Below are positions 40,565-48,812 of a DNA stretch of 64,000 nt, piece by piece (the first letter of the stretch is position 1; the number at the start of each line of letters is the position of its first letter). The notes under the pieces are model-generated. The model worked only from the letters and a program-made list of their open reading frames with translations, did not search any database and was not told the DNA's origin. The translations under genes and the position numbers were made by a program. The DNA comes from JAHEAO01 sp041633555 (GTDB lineage Bacteria; Pseudomonadota; Alphaproteobacteria; Rhodobacterales; Rhodobacteraceae): assembly GCA_041633555.1 (NCBI GenBank), contig JBFKFZ010000003.1:50847-114846 (forward strand). The letters are read 5' to 3'.

Positions 40565-42358
40565 ATGACAACTAATGAAAACCATACTGGACAGAATTTG
40601 TCGAAACTGAACGAAAATTTAGCCAGGATTGAGGAGTTGTCGCAACGCATGATTGCTGCGCTTGCGAAGAAGCCCCCGTCGGATCCCAGCCTGCAGGCCC
40701 CCAATCACGAGCTGTTCGCCAAGGCCGCCGCGGCCTACATGAGCGAGATGATGACGAATCCGTCGAAGATCATCGAGCATCAGGTCTCCTATTGGGGGAA
40801 ATCGCTGAAGCACTATGTCGAGGCGCAGCAGAATCTGGCGAAGGGCAAACTGGAGCCGACCGCCGATTCGACGCCCAGTGACAGGCGGTTCTCGAACCCG
40901 CTGTGGGAGACGCACCCCTATTTCAACTATGTCAAGCAGCAGTACCTGATGAGTTCCGAGGCGATTGAGAACGCGATCAAGCAGATTGAGGGCCTCGACA
41001 CCAAGGAACAGCAGCGCGTCGAGTACTTCTCGCGCCAGATCATGGACATGTTCAGCCCGACCAATTTCCTTGGCACCAATCCCGAGGCGCTCGAGCGGGC
41101 GGTCGAGACCGAGGGGCAGAGCCTTGTCGACGGGCTAGAGAACCTCGTGCGCGACATCGAGGCCAATGACGGCGAGCTGCTGGTCAGCCTCGCCGACAAG
41201 AAGGCTTTCACCGTTGGCGAGAACATCGCGACGACCGAGGGCTCGGTGGTGTTCCGGAACCGGATGTTCGAACTGATCCAGTATGCGCCTAAGACTGAGA
41301 CCGTTCACAAGACGCCGCTGATCATCTTCCCGCCCTGGATCAACAAGTTCTACATCATGGACTTGAAGCCACAGAACAGCCTGATCTCCTGGATCGTCGA
41401 GCAGGGCTACACGCTGTTTGTCGTCAGCTGGGTCAACCCCGACCCCTCCTACGCCGATGTCGGGATGGATACCTATGTAGAAGAGGGCTATCGGACCGCG
41501 ATCGAGGAAGTGAAGGCTATCACCGGCGAGTCCAAGATCAACGTCGTCGGCTATTGCATCGCCGGCACCACACTTGCCCTGACGCTGGCGCTGATGAAAA
41601 AGCGCAAGGACACGTCGGTCAATTCAGCAACGTTCTTCACCGCGCTGACCGATTTCGAGGATCAGGGCGAGATCGGCGTGTTCCTGAACGACGATTTCGT
41701 TGACGGGATCGAGCGCGAGGTGATGGAAAAGGGGATCCTGCACCGCTTCTTCATGGCCCGCACCTTCAGCTTCCTGCGCTCAAACGACCTGATCTACGGT
41801 CCTGCGATCAAGAGTTACATGATGGGCCAGACCCCGCCCGCCTTCGATCTGCTGTACTGGAACGGTGACGGCACCAACCTGCCGGCGCGGATGTCGATCG
41901 AGTATCTGCGCGGCCTTTGCCAAGAGAACCGGTTCGCCAAGGACGGTTTCGAGCTGCTCGGAGAGGTGCTGTCTATAAAGGACGTCACCGTGCCGATTTG
42001 CGCCATCGCTTGCGAGACCGACCATATCGCCGCCTGGAAGACGAGCTATGACGGCATCCAGAAGATGGGGTCGAAGGACAAGACCTTCATCGTCTCACAG
42101 TCGGGCCACATCGCCGGGATCATCAATCCTCCGTCGAAGAATAAATACGGCCATTACACCAATCCCGAACTGGGCCTGTCGCACGACGAATGGATCGAAA
42201 GTGCGGACTTCAACGAAGGCTCCTGGTGGCCGCGATGGGAATCATGGCTTTCCAGCCGGTCCGGCAAGAAGGTCGAGGCCCGCAAACCGGGTGATTCCAA
42301 CCACCCGATTCTGGCCCCGGCGCCGGGTACTTACGTGGTCGCTAAGTCAACTAGCTGA
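40565..42358 (+). CDS. phaC: Class I poly(3-hydroxyalkanoate) synthase
   Basis: A 597-aa class I PHA synthase that polymerises 3-hydroxyacyl-CoA into storage polyester. The lipase-like box is NVVGYCIAGTTLAL (active-site Cys), the Asp in ACETDHIAAW, and the His in VSQSGHIAGIINPP. The start at MTTNENHTGQNL is used, as an in-frame open stretch upstream lies in the divergent control region and is not family-like; the ribosome site is weak. The phasin follows after a regulated promoter. It acts on the granule surface. Confidence 0.95.
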   Translation: MTTNENHTGQNLSKLNENLARIEELSQRMIAALAKKPPSDPSLQAPNHELFAKAAAAYMSEMMTNPSKIIEHQVSYWGKSLKHYVEAQQNLAKGKLEPTADSTPSDRRFSNPLWETHPYFNYVKQQYLMSSEAIENAIKQIEGLDTKEQQRVEYFSRQIMDMFSPTNFLGTNPEALERAVETEGQSLVDGLENLVRDIEANDGELLVSLADKKAFTVGENIATTEGSVVFRNRMFELIQYAPKTETVHKTPLIIFPPWINKFYIMDLKPQNSLISWIVEQGYTLFVVSWVNPDPSYADVGMDTYVEEGYRTAIEEVKAITGESKINVVGYCIAGTTLALTLALMKKRKDTSVNSATFFTALTDFEDQGEIGVFLNDDFVDGIEREVMEKGILHRFFMARTFSFLRSNDLIYGPAIKSYMMGQTPPAFDLLYWNGDGTNLPARMSIEYLRGLCQENRFAKDGFELLGEVLSIKDVTVPICAIACETDHIAAWKTSYDGIQKMGSKDKTFIVSQSGHIAGIINPPSKNKYGHYTNPELGLSHDEWIESADFNEGSWWPRWESWLSSRSGKKVEARKPGDSNHPILAPAPGTYVVAKSTS

Positions 42359-42381
42359 ATTTACTACAAAAAAAAATTATG

Positions 42382-42442
42382 CTGCGACGCAGAAAGTACT
42401 TGAAATGCTGCGTCGCAGCATGCATATTGTTTGCAGACGCAG
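42382..42442 (+). promoter_or_regulatory. PhaR operators and promoter of the phasin gene
   Basis: Two perfect CTGC-N3-GCAG palindromes (CTGCGACGCAG at 42382-42392 and CTGCGTCGCAG at 42408-42418) and a third partial copy TTGCAGACGCAG (42431-42442) fill the phaC-phaP gap. This is the known operator type of alphaproteobacterial PhaR. A possible -35 TTGAAA (42400-42405) and -10 CATATT (42423-42428) are 17 bases apart with the middle operator between them, so bound PhaR would block RNA polymerase. When granules form, PhaR leaves DNA and phasin is made. Confidence 0.75.
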
Positions 42443-42476
42443 AAACGGGATCATCCCGGCACCAAGGAGAATTCAA

Positions 42477-42926
42477 ATGGCCAAGACGCAAGACTACACC
42501 AAGATGATGAAAGACGTGATGGGCGCATTCCCGGTTGACATGACCGCCGTGCAGGACGCCTTCAAAACCCAAGCCACTTTCGGCGAGAAGCTCTCGAAAG
42601 TTGCTCTGGAAGCCGCTGACAAGTCGACCGAGATCTCGACCAAGTGGACCAAAGAAACCATCGCCAAAGTTGGCGACGTTGCCAAGGTCAAGGAAGATCC
42701 GGCTGACTACTCGAAAGCCATCACCGACTTCGCTTCCGCTCAGTCCGAGCTGATCGCAGAAAACCTGGCTGCTTTCGCTGAAGTTGCGAAAAAAGTGCAG
42801 ATGGAAACCGTTGAACTGATGCTGGCCGCTGGCAAAGACATCAGCGAAGACGCAACCGCTGCCGTCAAGAAGGCAACCGCTGAAGTGACGACCGCAGCTA
42901 AGAAAGCCGCTGCCGCTGCCAAGTAA
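42477..42926 (+). CDS. phaP: Phasin, PHA granule-coat protein
   Basis: A 149-aa amphipathic helical protein of the phasin family (Phasin_2): MAKTQDYTKMMKDVMGAF, KATAEVTTAAKKAAAAAK at the Ala/Lys-rich C-terminus. It coats PHA granules and controls their size. The ATG follows AAGGAGA by eight bases. Codon use is highly biased towards GAA and AAG, suggesting strong expression. An upstream in-frame extension into phaC is not real. A strong terminator follows. Confidence 0.95.
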   Translation: MAKTQDYTKMMKDVMGAFPVDMTAVQDAFKTQATFGEKLSKVALEAADKSTEISTKWTKETIAKVGDVAKVKEDPADYSKAITDFASAQSELIAENLAAFAEVAKKVQMETVELMLAAGKDISEDATAAVKKATAEVTTAAKKAAAAAK

Positions 42927-42974
42927 GATCAAGAGACACGATCGCCAACATCCTCCCTGTTGACGTGACTGGCT

Positions 42975-43006
42975 GGGCGGGCTGCAAAGCCCGCCCTTTC
43001 TTTTTA
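42975..43006 (+). terminator. Intrinsic terminator after phaP
   Basis: GGGCGGGCT-GCAA-AGCCCGCCC forms a nine-base GC stem with a four-base loop and is followed by TTTCTTTTTATT, a textbook rho-independent terminator. It separates phaP from phaR. Confidence 0.95.
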
Positions 43007-43029
43007 TTCTGCGCTGCCCTAATCTTCGT

Positions 43030-43037
43030 GCTGCAGC
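43030..43037. promoter_or_regulatory. Possible PhaR autoregulatory site
   Basis: The palindrome GCTGCAGC, within GTGCTGCAGCGCC, lies about 25 bases before the phaR start. It is TGC-rich like PhaR operators but not the CTGC-N3-GCAG form. PhaR autoregulation is known in this group; the site is a weak match. Confidence 0.3.
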
Positions 43038-43058
43038 GCCATCATAGGGAGGGGACCT

Positions 43059-43604
43059 GTGGCCGATACCAATGCTCCATTGCTTATCAAGCGATATGCC
43101 AGCCGCCGTCTCTACAATACCGAGACCAGCGACTACGTGACGCTAGACGATATTGCCGTCTTCATTCGCGAAGGCCGGGACGTCCAAATCGTCGACCTCA
43201 AGAGCGGTGATGACCTGACCCGTCAATATCTGCTGCAGATCATCGCCGAACATGAGGGGCGTGGCGAGAATGTGCTGCCGATCAATGTCCTGACCGACCT
43301 CGTGCGCAGCTATACGACCGAGGTGCAATCTGTCGTGCCGCAATTCCTTGCGATGTCATTCGACATTCTGCGCGACGGCCAGTCGAAGATGATGGAGAAC
43401 CTGTCGAACCCGATGTCGCAATTGCCGGGCTTCGAAGCAATGCAGGCGCAGCAGAAAGCTTTCATCAAGGCGATGACCGGCGGCATGGCAGGTGGTTGGC
43501 CGGGCAAAGATAGCGACAGCCAGAGCAAGGACACGTCAGAGGATCTTGACGAGATAAAGAAGCAGCTCGCTGATCTGCAATCCAAGTTGTCCAAACTCGG
43601 CTAG
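43059..43604 (+). CDS. phaR: PHA synthesis repressor PhaR
   Basis: A 181-aa protein with the PHB/PHA accumulation regulator DNA-binding domain (KRYASRRLYNTETSDYVTLD, residues about 10-70) and a PHB_acc domain (TEVQSVVPQFLAMSFDIL). A C-terminal region ends in a coiled coil (LDEIKKQLADLQSKLSKL). It represses phaP by binding the TGC-rich operators and is titrated by PHA granules. A GTG start follows AGGGAGGGG. The cluster phaZ-phaC-phaP-phaR is complete. Confidence 0.94.
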   Translation: MADTNAPLLIKRYASRRLYNTETSDYVTLDDIAVFIREGRDVQIVDLKSGDDLTRQYLLQIIAEHEGRGENVLPINVLTDLVRSYTTEVQSVVPQFLAMSFDILRDGQSKMMENLSNPMSQLPGFEAMQAQQKAFIKAMTGGMAGGWPGKDSDSQSKDTSEDLDEIKKQLADLQSKLSKLG

Positions 43605-43631
43605 GGCTTGCCCGCCCATCGAGGGGGCGAT

Positions 43632-44083
43632 GTGCCACAGGCCGACGCACCGGACCGCATCACACTTTGGGATATCGAGGTGTTCGAATCGGCGGCCCTG
43701 GCCTCGTTGCGGCTAGGCATCATTGCGGATTTCGACGCGGGCGTCACACCGACGCCGCTGACATGGGTGCGGCGGCGGAGTGGCTGGAATTTCACCCACT
43801 GCTTGCCGAACTCTTCATAGCGGTGGTGCCAAGGGACAGGGCGAACGATCCTGACGCCGCTGAGCGTGACTGCCGCCCAGAGGTTCGTCGGTCAAGTCGA
43901 GGTGCCGCTGCTGCAATCCGGACCACTGGGCCAAACGATATCGCTATCTGCTTGGCGCGATGTGTTTGGCGACCTGCCAAGCCAGATCGCGACGCGCTTC
44001 AGGCAGTTTGTGCTTGAGCTCACCGTTAACCCGGCCATCGCGGGAGTCCCTGGCTTAAGGGCGAATTGCGCATGCTCTGAACG
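43632..44083 (+). pseudogene. Broken coding region after phaR
   Basis: From a GTG with a good ribosome site (GAGGGGG, five bases upstream) a protein-like frame runs for about 45 codons (ITLWDIEVFESAALASLRLG). It then loses coding character until the TAG at 43818-43820, while the next frame reads GAAAEWLEFHPLLAELFIAV. After about 43835 the first frame becomes protein-like again (LTPLSVTAAQRFVGQVEVPL, then GDLPSQIATRFRQFVLELTV). This looks like one gene of about 150 codons broken by two compensating shifts, or a sequence error. I do not recognise the family. The rest of the stretch is empty. Confidence 0.45.
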
Positions 44084-45277
44084 TCAGGTGCCGAATGCGC
44101 GCGGCACGCCCACCACGTCCTTGGCCGCGGCAACGAGAGCGTCAGCGATGAAATCGAGCTCTGGCTGCTTCAGCCGCGCAGGCAGCCGCGTATCGCAGGC
44201 TTTCATCAGCATCGCCCGGGTCTCGGGCAATTCCGGAATGTCGCCCAGGAACTGCCAGTTCCAGAAGGCGCGTGCATTGTCTTCCGACAGGCCAAAGACC
44301 TGTACCTTGACGCCGCGCGCCAAAGCAGCATCGGCGAAGGCCAGCGTCTCGGCTTCGTTCAAGCCGATCAGGTTGAACTGGATCGAATCCGGCGCCCTCT
44401 CTTCGGGCGGCAGGGCGGGCGGAACTTCGAGCCACGGAGAGCGGTTGAGAATTCCCGCAACGTGGTCATGGTTGCGCCGGCCGTCGGCGACACGGCGCGG
44501 CACTTCCGCCAATTGCGGGCGGATGATCGCGGCCGAGAGGTTCGAGAGACGGGTATTGTAAAGCGGCAGCCGGTTCTGCCATTTCGCAAAATGTTCCTGC
44601 AAGACCAGGTGTTTCTTCCAGTTATGCTCATAAGCGCCGGACATGATGACGGCCCGTGCCATGAGATCGGCGTCGTCGGTGATCAGGACGCCGCCTTCGC
44701 CGGAATTCAGAAGCTTGTAGGATTGGAACGAGAAACAGCCGACCTTTCCCAGTATGCCAATGTTCTGGCCGCGCCATTTGGTGCCAAGCGAATGCGCCGC
44801 ATCCTCGATCACCGGTACGCCCTGCGCCTCGGCTAGCCGCAGGATCGCGTCCATGTCGGACGTGTGACCGCGCATGTGGCTGACCAAAACCGCGTCGATG
44901 TCGCCATCAAGCTTCCGTTCAAGATCAAATAGATTGATGCGGTAATTGTCGCCAACCTCGACCAGTACCGGGATGCAGTCGGCATGGACCACGGAAGAGG
45001 GCACGGCAGCAAAGGTGAACGCCGGGATCAGCACCTTCGCGCCGCGCGGCAGGCCGAGCGCCTTCATCGAAAGAAACAGGGCAGCAGAGCAGGAGGCGAC
45101 TGCGAGCGCATATCTCGCGCCGATCATCTTCGCGAATTCCGCTTCAAGCAGTGCGACGGGCGACGGATCGGCGCTGGTGTAGCGGAACAGATCGCCGGTG
45201 CTCAGCAGGCGGTCGATCTCTGCCCGGGCGGCGTCGGGTATCGGTTCGGCATCATAGACGTTGGGGCCAAGCGACAT
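44084..45277 (-). CDS. DegT/DnrJ/EryC1/StrS-family PLP aminotransferase
   Basis: A 397-aa PLP-dependent enzyme of the sugar aminotransferase type. The PLP lysine is in SFQSYKLLNSGEGGVL near residue 190; ASCSAALFLSMKALG and VPVIEDAAHSLGTK are typical earlier blocks. Members aminate 3- or 4-keto sugars, but no sugar-nucleotide genes are near. It lies 94 bases downstream of the amine oxidase on the same strand and may be a further member of that operon, perhaps acting on an amine-derived aldehyde (inference). The substrate is unknown. Confidence 0.85.
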   Translation of the reverse strand: MSLGPNVYDAEPIPDAARAEIDRLLSTGDLFRYTSADPSPVALLEAEFAKMIGARYALAVASCSAALFLSMKALGLPRGAKVLIPAFTFAAVPSSVVHADCIPVLVEVGDNYRINLFDLERKLDGDIDAVLVSHMRGHTSDMDAILRLAEAQGVPVIEDAAHSLGTKWRGQNIGILGKVGCFSFQSYKLLNSGEGGVLITDDADLMARAVIMSGAYEHNWKKHLVLQEHFAKWQNRLPLYNTRLSNLSAAIIRPQLAEVPRRVADGRRNHDHVAGILNRSPWLEVPPALPPEERAPDSIQFNLIGLNEAETLAFADAALARGVKVQVFGLSEDNARAFWNWQFLGDIPELPETRAMLMKACDTRLPARLKQPELDFIADALVAAAKDVVGVPRAFGT

Positions 45278-45371
45278 GTCTTACCTTTTTCGAAAGTGGT
45301 CTTCGGGCAAAACACTACAAAACGGGCAATGTCCTTACGAGTGAAATCTTCATGAAGATGCGCGACAGTGG

Positions 45372-46676
45372 CTAGATGCCGAGCCGGTCCCGCATCGAAT
45401 ACCAGGTCATCGCCAGCACCAGCAGCGGCCATCGCAAAGCGGGGCCTCCTGGAAAGGCAGGTTTCTTCAGGCCTGCCATCAGCTCGAACCGTCCGGCCTC
45501 GCCCGAGATCGCCTCGGCGATGATCTTGCCCGCCATCGTGGCGATCGCCAGTCCATGGCCGGAATATCCCGATGCCGACCAGAGGCCGGGCCGGGGCCGG
45601 GCGAAATGCGGCATCCGGGTCGTCGTGATCGCAAGCGTTCCGCCCCAGGCATAATCTATCCCGATATCGGCCAATTGCGGATAGATCGACAGCATCGGTT
45701 TGCGCACCATCGCGGCTATATCGGAGGGAAATCGGTAGCCGTAGGACTCCGCACCCCCGAAAAGCAGCCGGTCATCGCTGCTGCGGCGCCAGTAATTGAC
45801 CACGAACTTGCTGTCCGCGACGGCGATATCGGTTGGCAGGATCTCTTTCCAGCGCTCCCTGAGCGGTTCGGTTGCGATGATGAAGTTGTTGATCGGCATC
45901 ACACGGGCCGCGATATTCCGATCCAAGCTACCAAGATAGCCGTTGGCGGCAAGCACGACATGATCGGCGACAACACGGCCCTTCGCGGTCCGGGCCGTGG
46001 GTTTCGGTCCGGGTTCGATATGCTCCACCACCGAGTTTTCGTGGATCCGAGCACCCGCCGATACAGCCGCTTTCGCCAAGCCGATGGCAAGATTCAGCGG
46101 ATGAATATGCCCCGCGCCCATATCCAGCGAGGCCCCGGCAAACCCGGTTGAGCCGGTCTGGTGGGCTGTCTCGTCGGGCTTCAGCATCCTGATCTGGTCA
46201 TAGCCGTAATCCCGCGCCAACCTTTCGGCCGCTGTGGCTTCGTGCGCCAGTTCGCTCTGGCTCCAGACCGCATGGGCTATGCCGGGCTTGTACCTGGCCT
46301 CCGGTGCATGAACTGCTGCGATGTCGCGGACCAGCGCCTTGGCTTCTTCGGCAATATCCCAGAGCATGCGTGCATCCTTTGTGCCGGCGGTTCTTTCCAG
46401 GACATCCTGCCCCAGCCGCTGACCGGTTCCGACCTGTCCGCCATTGCGCCCCGAAGCGCCGAACCCGATGCGATGCGCCTCGAGCAGAACGACATCCATG
46501 CCTTTTTCGGCCAAATGCAGCGCCGCCGAGAGACCGGTATAACCGCCACCGATGATGCAGATATCGGCGCGGGTATCCCCGCGCAATTCGGGCGTTGTCT
46601 CGTGCGTTGTCGCCGTCGCCGCATACCATGACGGCGGATGTTCCCCCTGCCGGTCGTTCGAGAACAGCAGGTTCAT
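45372..46676 (-). CDS. FAD-dependent oxidoreductase, PuuB-like gamma-glutamyl amine oxidase
   Basis: A 434-aa DAO-type flavoenzyme. The dinucleotide-binding motif is IIGGGYTGLSAALHLAEKG (about residues 41-59). The rest has the PuuB/ordL pattern: FGASGRNGGQVGTGQRLG and WGGTLAITTTRMPHFARPRP. PuuB oxidises gamma-glutamyl-putrescine to the aldehyde. The ATG overlaps the stop of the glutamine synthetase-like gene (ATGA), so translational coupling is expected. The longer upstream start is rejected. The actual amine may be a polyamine or another amine. Confidence 0.87.
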   Translation of the reverse strand: MNLLFSNDRQGEHPPSWYAATATTHETTPELRGDTRADICIIGGGYTGLSAALHLAEKGMDVVLLEAHRIGFGASGRNGGQVGTGQRLGQDVLERTAGTKDARMLWDIAEEAKALVRDIAAVHAPEARYKPGIAHAVWSQSELAHEATAAERLARDYGYDQIRMLKPDETAHQTGSTGFAGASLDMGAGHIHPLNLAIGLAKAAVSAGARIHENSVVEHIEPGPKPTARTAKGRVVADHVVLAANGYLGSLDRNIAARVMPINNFIIATEPLRERWKEILPTDIAVADSKFVVNYWRRSSDDRLLFGGAESYGYRFPSDIAAMVRKPMLSIYPQLADIGIDYAWGGTLAITTTRMPHFARPRPGLWSASGYSGHGLAIATMAGKIIAEAISGEAGRFELMAGLKKPAFPGGPALRWPLLVLAMTWYSMRDRLGI

Positions 46677-48031
46677 ACGTTCATCAGCAGATGTTCCCGC
46701 TCCCACGGGCTGATCACCTGCAGGAACTCCTTGTCCTCGCTGCGTTTCACCGCCGAATAGGCGCGGCAGAACTTGGCGCCCAGCACCTCCTGCAGCGCGC
46801 TGTCCTCTTCGAAGAGGTCCAGCGCATCGCCGAGGTTACGGGCGATCACATCGTCCTCGCTGTTATAGGCATCGCCGACGAATTCAAGTCGTGGCTTCTT
46901 TCTTTCCATCAAACCCAGATAACCGCAGGCCATCGAGGCGGCGATGGCGAGGTAGGGGTTCACGTCCATGCCCGGCAGCCGGTTCTCCAGTCGCTTCGCT
47001 TCGGGACCCGAGATTGGAACCCGCAAGCCGGTCGTGCGGTTGTCGCGGCCCCATTCGAGGTTGATCGGGGCGGCGAAGTCGCGCACGTAGCGGCGGTAAC
47101 TGTTCACATAGGGTGCCAGCAGGGCAATCGCGGCGGGCAGATGATTCTGCATCCCGGCGATGAAATGCATGAACTCCTTGGTTTCCTTGCCGTCGGGCTT
47201 GGAGAAGAGGTTCTTCCCGGTCTCGATCTCGACCACCGACTGATGGATGTGCATCGCACTTCCCGGCTCGTCCTGTATCGGCTTGGCCATGAAGGTGGCG
47301 AAGCAGTCATGGCGGAGCGCCGCCTCGCGGATCAACCGTTTGAAAAAGAAGATCTCGTCCGCCAAAAGAACCGGATTGCCGTGGCGCAGGTTCATCTCGA
47401 TCTGGCCGGCACCGCCCTCCTGCAGGATGCCGTCGATCTCCAGCCCCTGACATTCGGCGAAATCGTAAATGTCGTCGATGACCGGACCGTACTCGTCAAT
47501 TGCCGACATCGAATAGGCCTGCCGCGCGGCGGCGCGGCGGCCGGATCGGCCCATCGGTGGCTCGATCGGCTGGTTCGGGTCGATGTTGCGGGCAACCAGA
47601 AAGAATTCCATCTCTGGCGCAATGATCGGTTCCCAGCCCTGTTCCCGGTAAAGCTCGACGACCCTGCGAAGGACATTTCTTGGCGCGATGGGGACCGGAT
47701 TGCCTTGCTGGTCCTCGATGTTGTGGATCACCTGCAGCGTGACATCGGCCGTCCAGGGGGCGGCGGTCGCGGTGCGGAAATCCGGCGTCAGGATCATGTC
47801 CGGCTCGGTAAACTGATCTCCTTCGGGATCGACCCAGTCACCGGTGATGGTTTGCAGGAAGATCGAATTCGGCAAGTAAAAGTGCTTCTGCGTCGAGAAC
47901 TTGTTGGCCGGCATTGCCTTGCCGCGTGCGATACCCGACAGGTCCGCGACGATGCATTCGACCTCGTCCAGCCGACGGCCCTTCAGGTATTCCTGCGTGG
48001 CCTCGGGCATTTTGGAATAGAAATCAAACAT
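46673..48031 (-). CDS. Glutamine synthetase-family ligase (gamma-glutamyl amine synthetase), copy 1
   Basis: A 452-aa GlnA-like ligase of the PuuA type and not true glutamine synthetase. N-terminal LDEVECIVADLSGIARGKAM, then MEFFLVARNIDPNQ, HIHQSVVEIETGKN and NRLPGMDVNPYLAIAASMACG are visible. PuuA-type enzymes attach glutamate to an amine using ATP. The start at MFDFYSKMPEATQ is chosen, since the N-terminal extension overlaps the upstream gene. It overlaps that gene by eight bases and is coupled to the oxidase. A second paralogue lies upstream. Confidence 0.88.
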   Translation of the reverse strand: MFDFYSKMPEATQEYLKGRRLDEVECIVADLSGIARGKAMPANKFSTQKHFYLPNSIFLQTITGDWVDPEGDQFTEPDMILTPDFRTATAAPWTADVTLQVIHNIEDQQGNPVPIAPRNVLRRVVELYREQGWEPIIAPEMEFFLVARNIDPNQPIEPPMGRSGRRAAARQAYSMSAIDEYGPVIDDIYDFAECQGLEIDGILQEGGAGQIEMNLRHGNPVLLADEIFFFKRLIREAALRHDCFATFMAKPIQDEPGSAMHIHQSVVEIETGKNLFSKPDGKETKEFMHFIAGMQNHLPAAIALLAPYVNSYRRYVRDFAAPINLEWGRDNRTTGLRVPISGPEAKRLENRLPGMDVNPYLAIAASMACGYLGLMERKKPRLEFVGDAYNSEDDVIARNLGDALDLFEEDSALQEVLGAKFCRAYSAVKRSEDKEFLQVISPWEREHLLMNV

Positions 48032-48722
48032 TTGCGGTTTCCCGCGGCTTCTTGAAAAAGTCCACGATTTGTTGGGCCAAAGCCGCGTCGTCGATCGGTT
48101 TGGCAAGTTCATTCTGCGCGCGCTGCATCAGATCGTCGGGAAAACCGGGCTGGCCGCGGCGCAGGCGGACGAAATCGCCGATGACGTCGTTGTTGAACTC
48201 GGGATGAGCTTGCACCGTGTAGGCGCGGTCGCCATAGATCAGCGCCGCATTGTCGCAGAACCTGTTGCGGGCAACGACCTTGGCGTCGCGGGGCAGGGCG
48301 ACGACCTGATCCTGATGCCAGGCGTTCAGCGCGATGTGGCCGAGATCGCCGAAATCGTACTCGTTGCGCCCGATGGCCCAGCCTTGGGCGTACTTCTCAA
48401 CCTTGCCGCCGAGAGCCTGCGCAATGATCTGATGCCCGAAACAGATTCCGACCATCGGCACATGGGCAGCGTAGGCCGCGCGAATGAACCCCTCGAGCGG
48501 CGGGATAAAGGGCAGTTCCTCGTATGCGCCGTGCCGCGAGCCGGTCAGCAGCCAGCCATCGGCGTCATTGACGCCGTGGGGAAACTCCATATCGACGACC
48601 TTGAAGGTCTCGAACTCGAAACCGTTTCCGTCCAAGAGGCGGGCGAACATATCAGGGTACTCGCCGTGGCGCTCTACGACCTCGGGCATGGCGTGGCCGC
48701 ATTGCAGTATGCCGATTTTCAT
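48024..48722 (-). CDS. Class I glutamine amidotransferase-like protein
   Basis: A 232-aa GMP-synthase-type GATase fold protein. The catalytic Cys lies in VGICFGHQIIAQALGGKVEK and the His/Glu in VQAHPEFNNDVIGDF. In amine pathways such proteins (PuuD-like) hydrolyse gamma-glutamyl-GABA, releasing glutamate; here that role is inferred from the operon. It differs from typical PuuD in being closer to the GuaA N-terminal domain. The start at MKIGILQCGHA is favoured; the ribosome site is weak. Confidence 0.82.
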   Translation of the reverse strand: MKIGILQCGHAMPEVVERHGEYPDMFARLLDGNGFEFETFKVVDMEFPHGVNDADGWLLTGSRHGAYEELPFIPPLEGFIRAAYAAHVPMVGICFGHQIIAQALGGKVEKYAQGWAIGRNEYDFGDLGHIALNAWHQDQVVALPRDAKVVARNRFCDNAALIYGDRAYTVQAHPEFNNDVIGDFVRLRRGQPGFPDDLMQRAQNELAKPIDDAALAQQIVDFFKKPRETANV

Positions 48723-48812
48723 GGGACACCGTCTTGTTGATTTGCGCAAAGGCTAGTCCTTTGCCTCTGACCCGGCAAGTGGTCGGACTGGCCCAGGGCC
48801 GGGCCAAGCCGG

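Noticed and set aside
42048..42476. Long upstream extension of the phasin frame into phaC
   Set aside because: A strong ribosome site precedes the internal ATG and the extension overlaps phaC in another frame and the PhaR operators.
46595..48055. 486-codon antisense frame opposite the first glutamine synthetase-like gene
   Set aside because: The sense protein has clear ligase motifs; the antisense frame does not resemble a protein.
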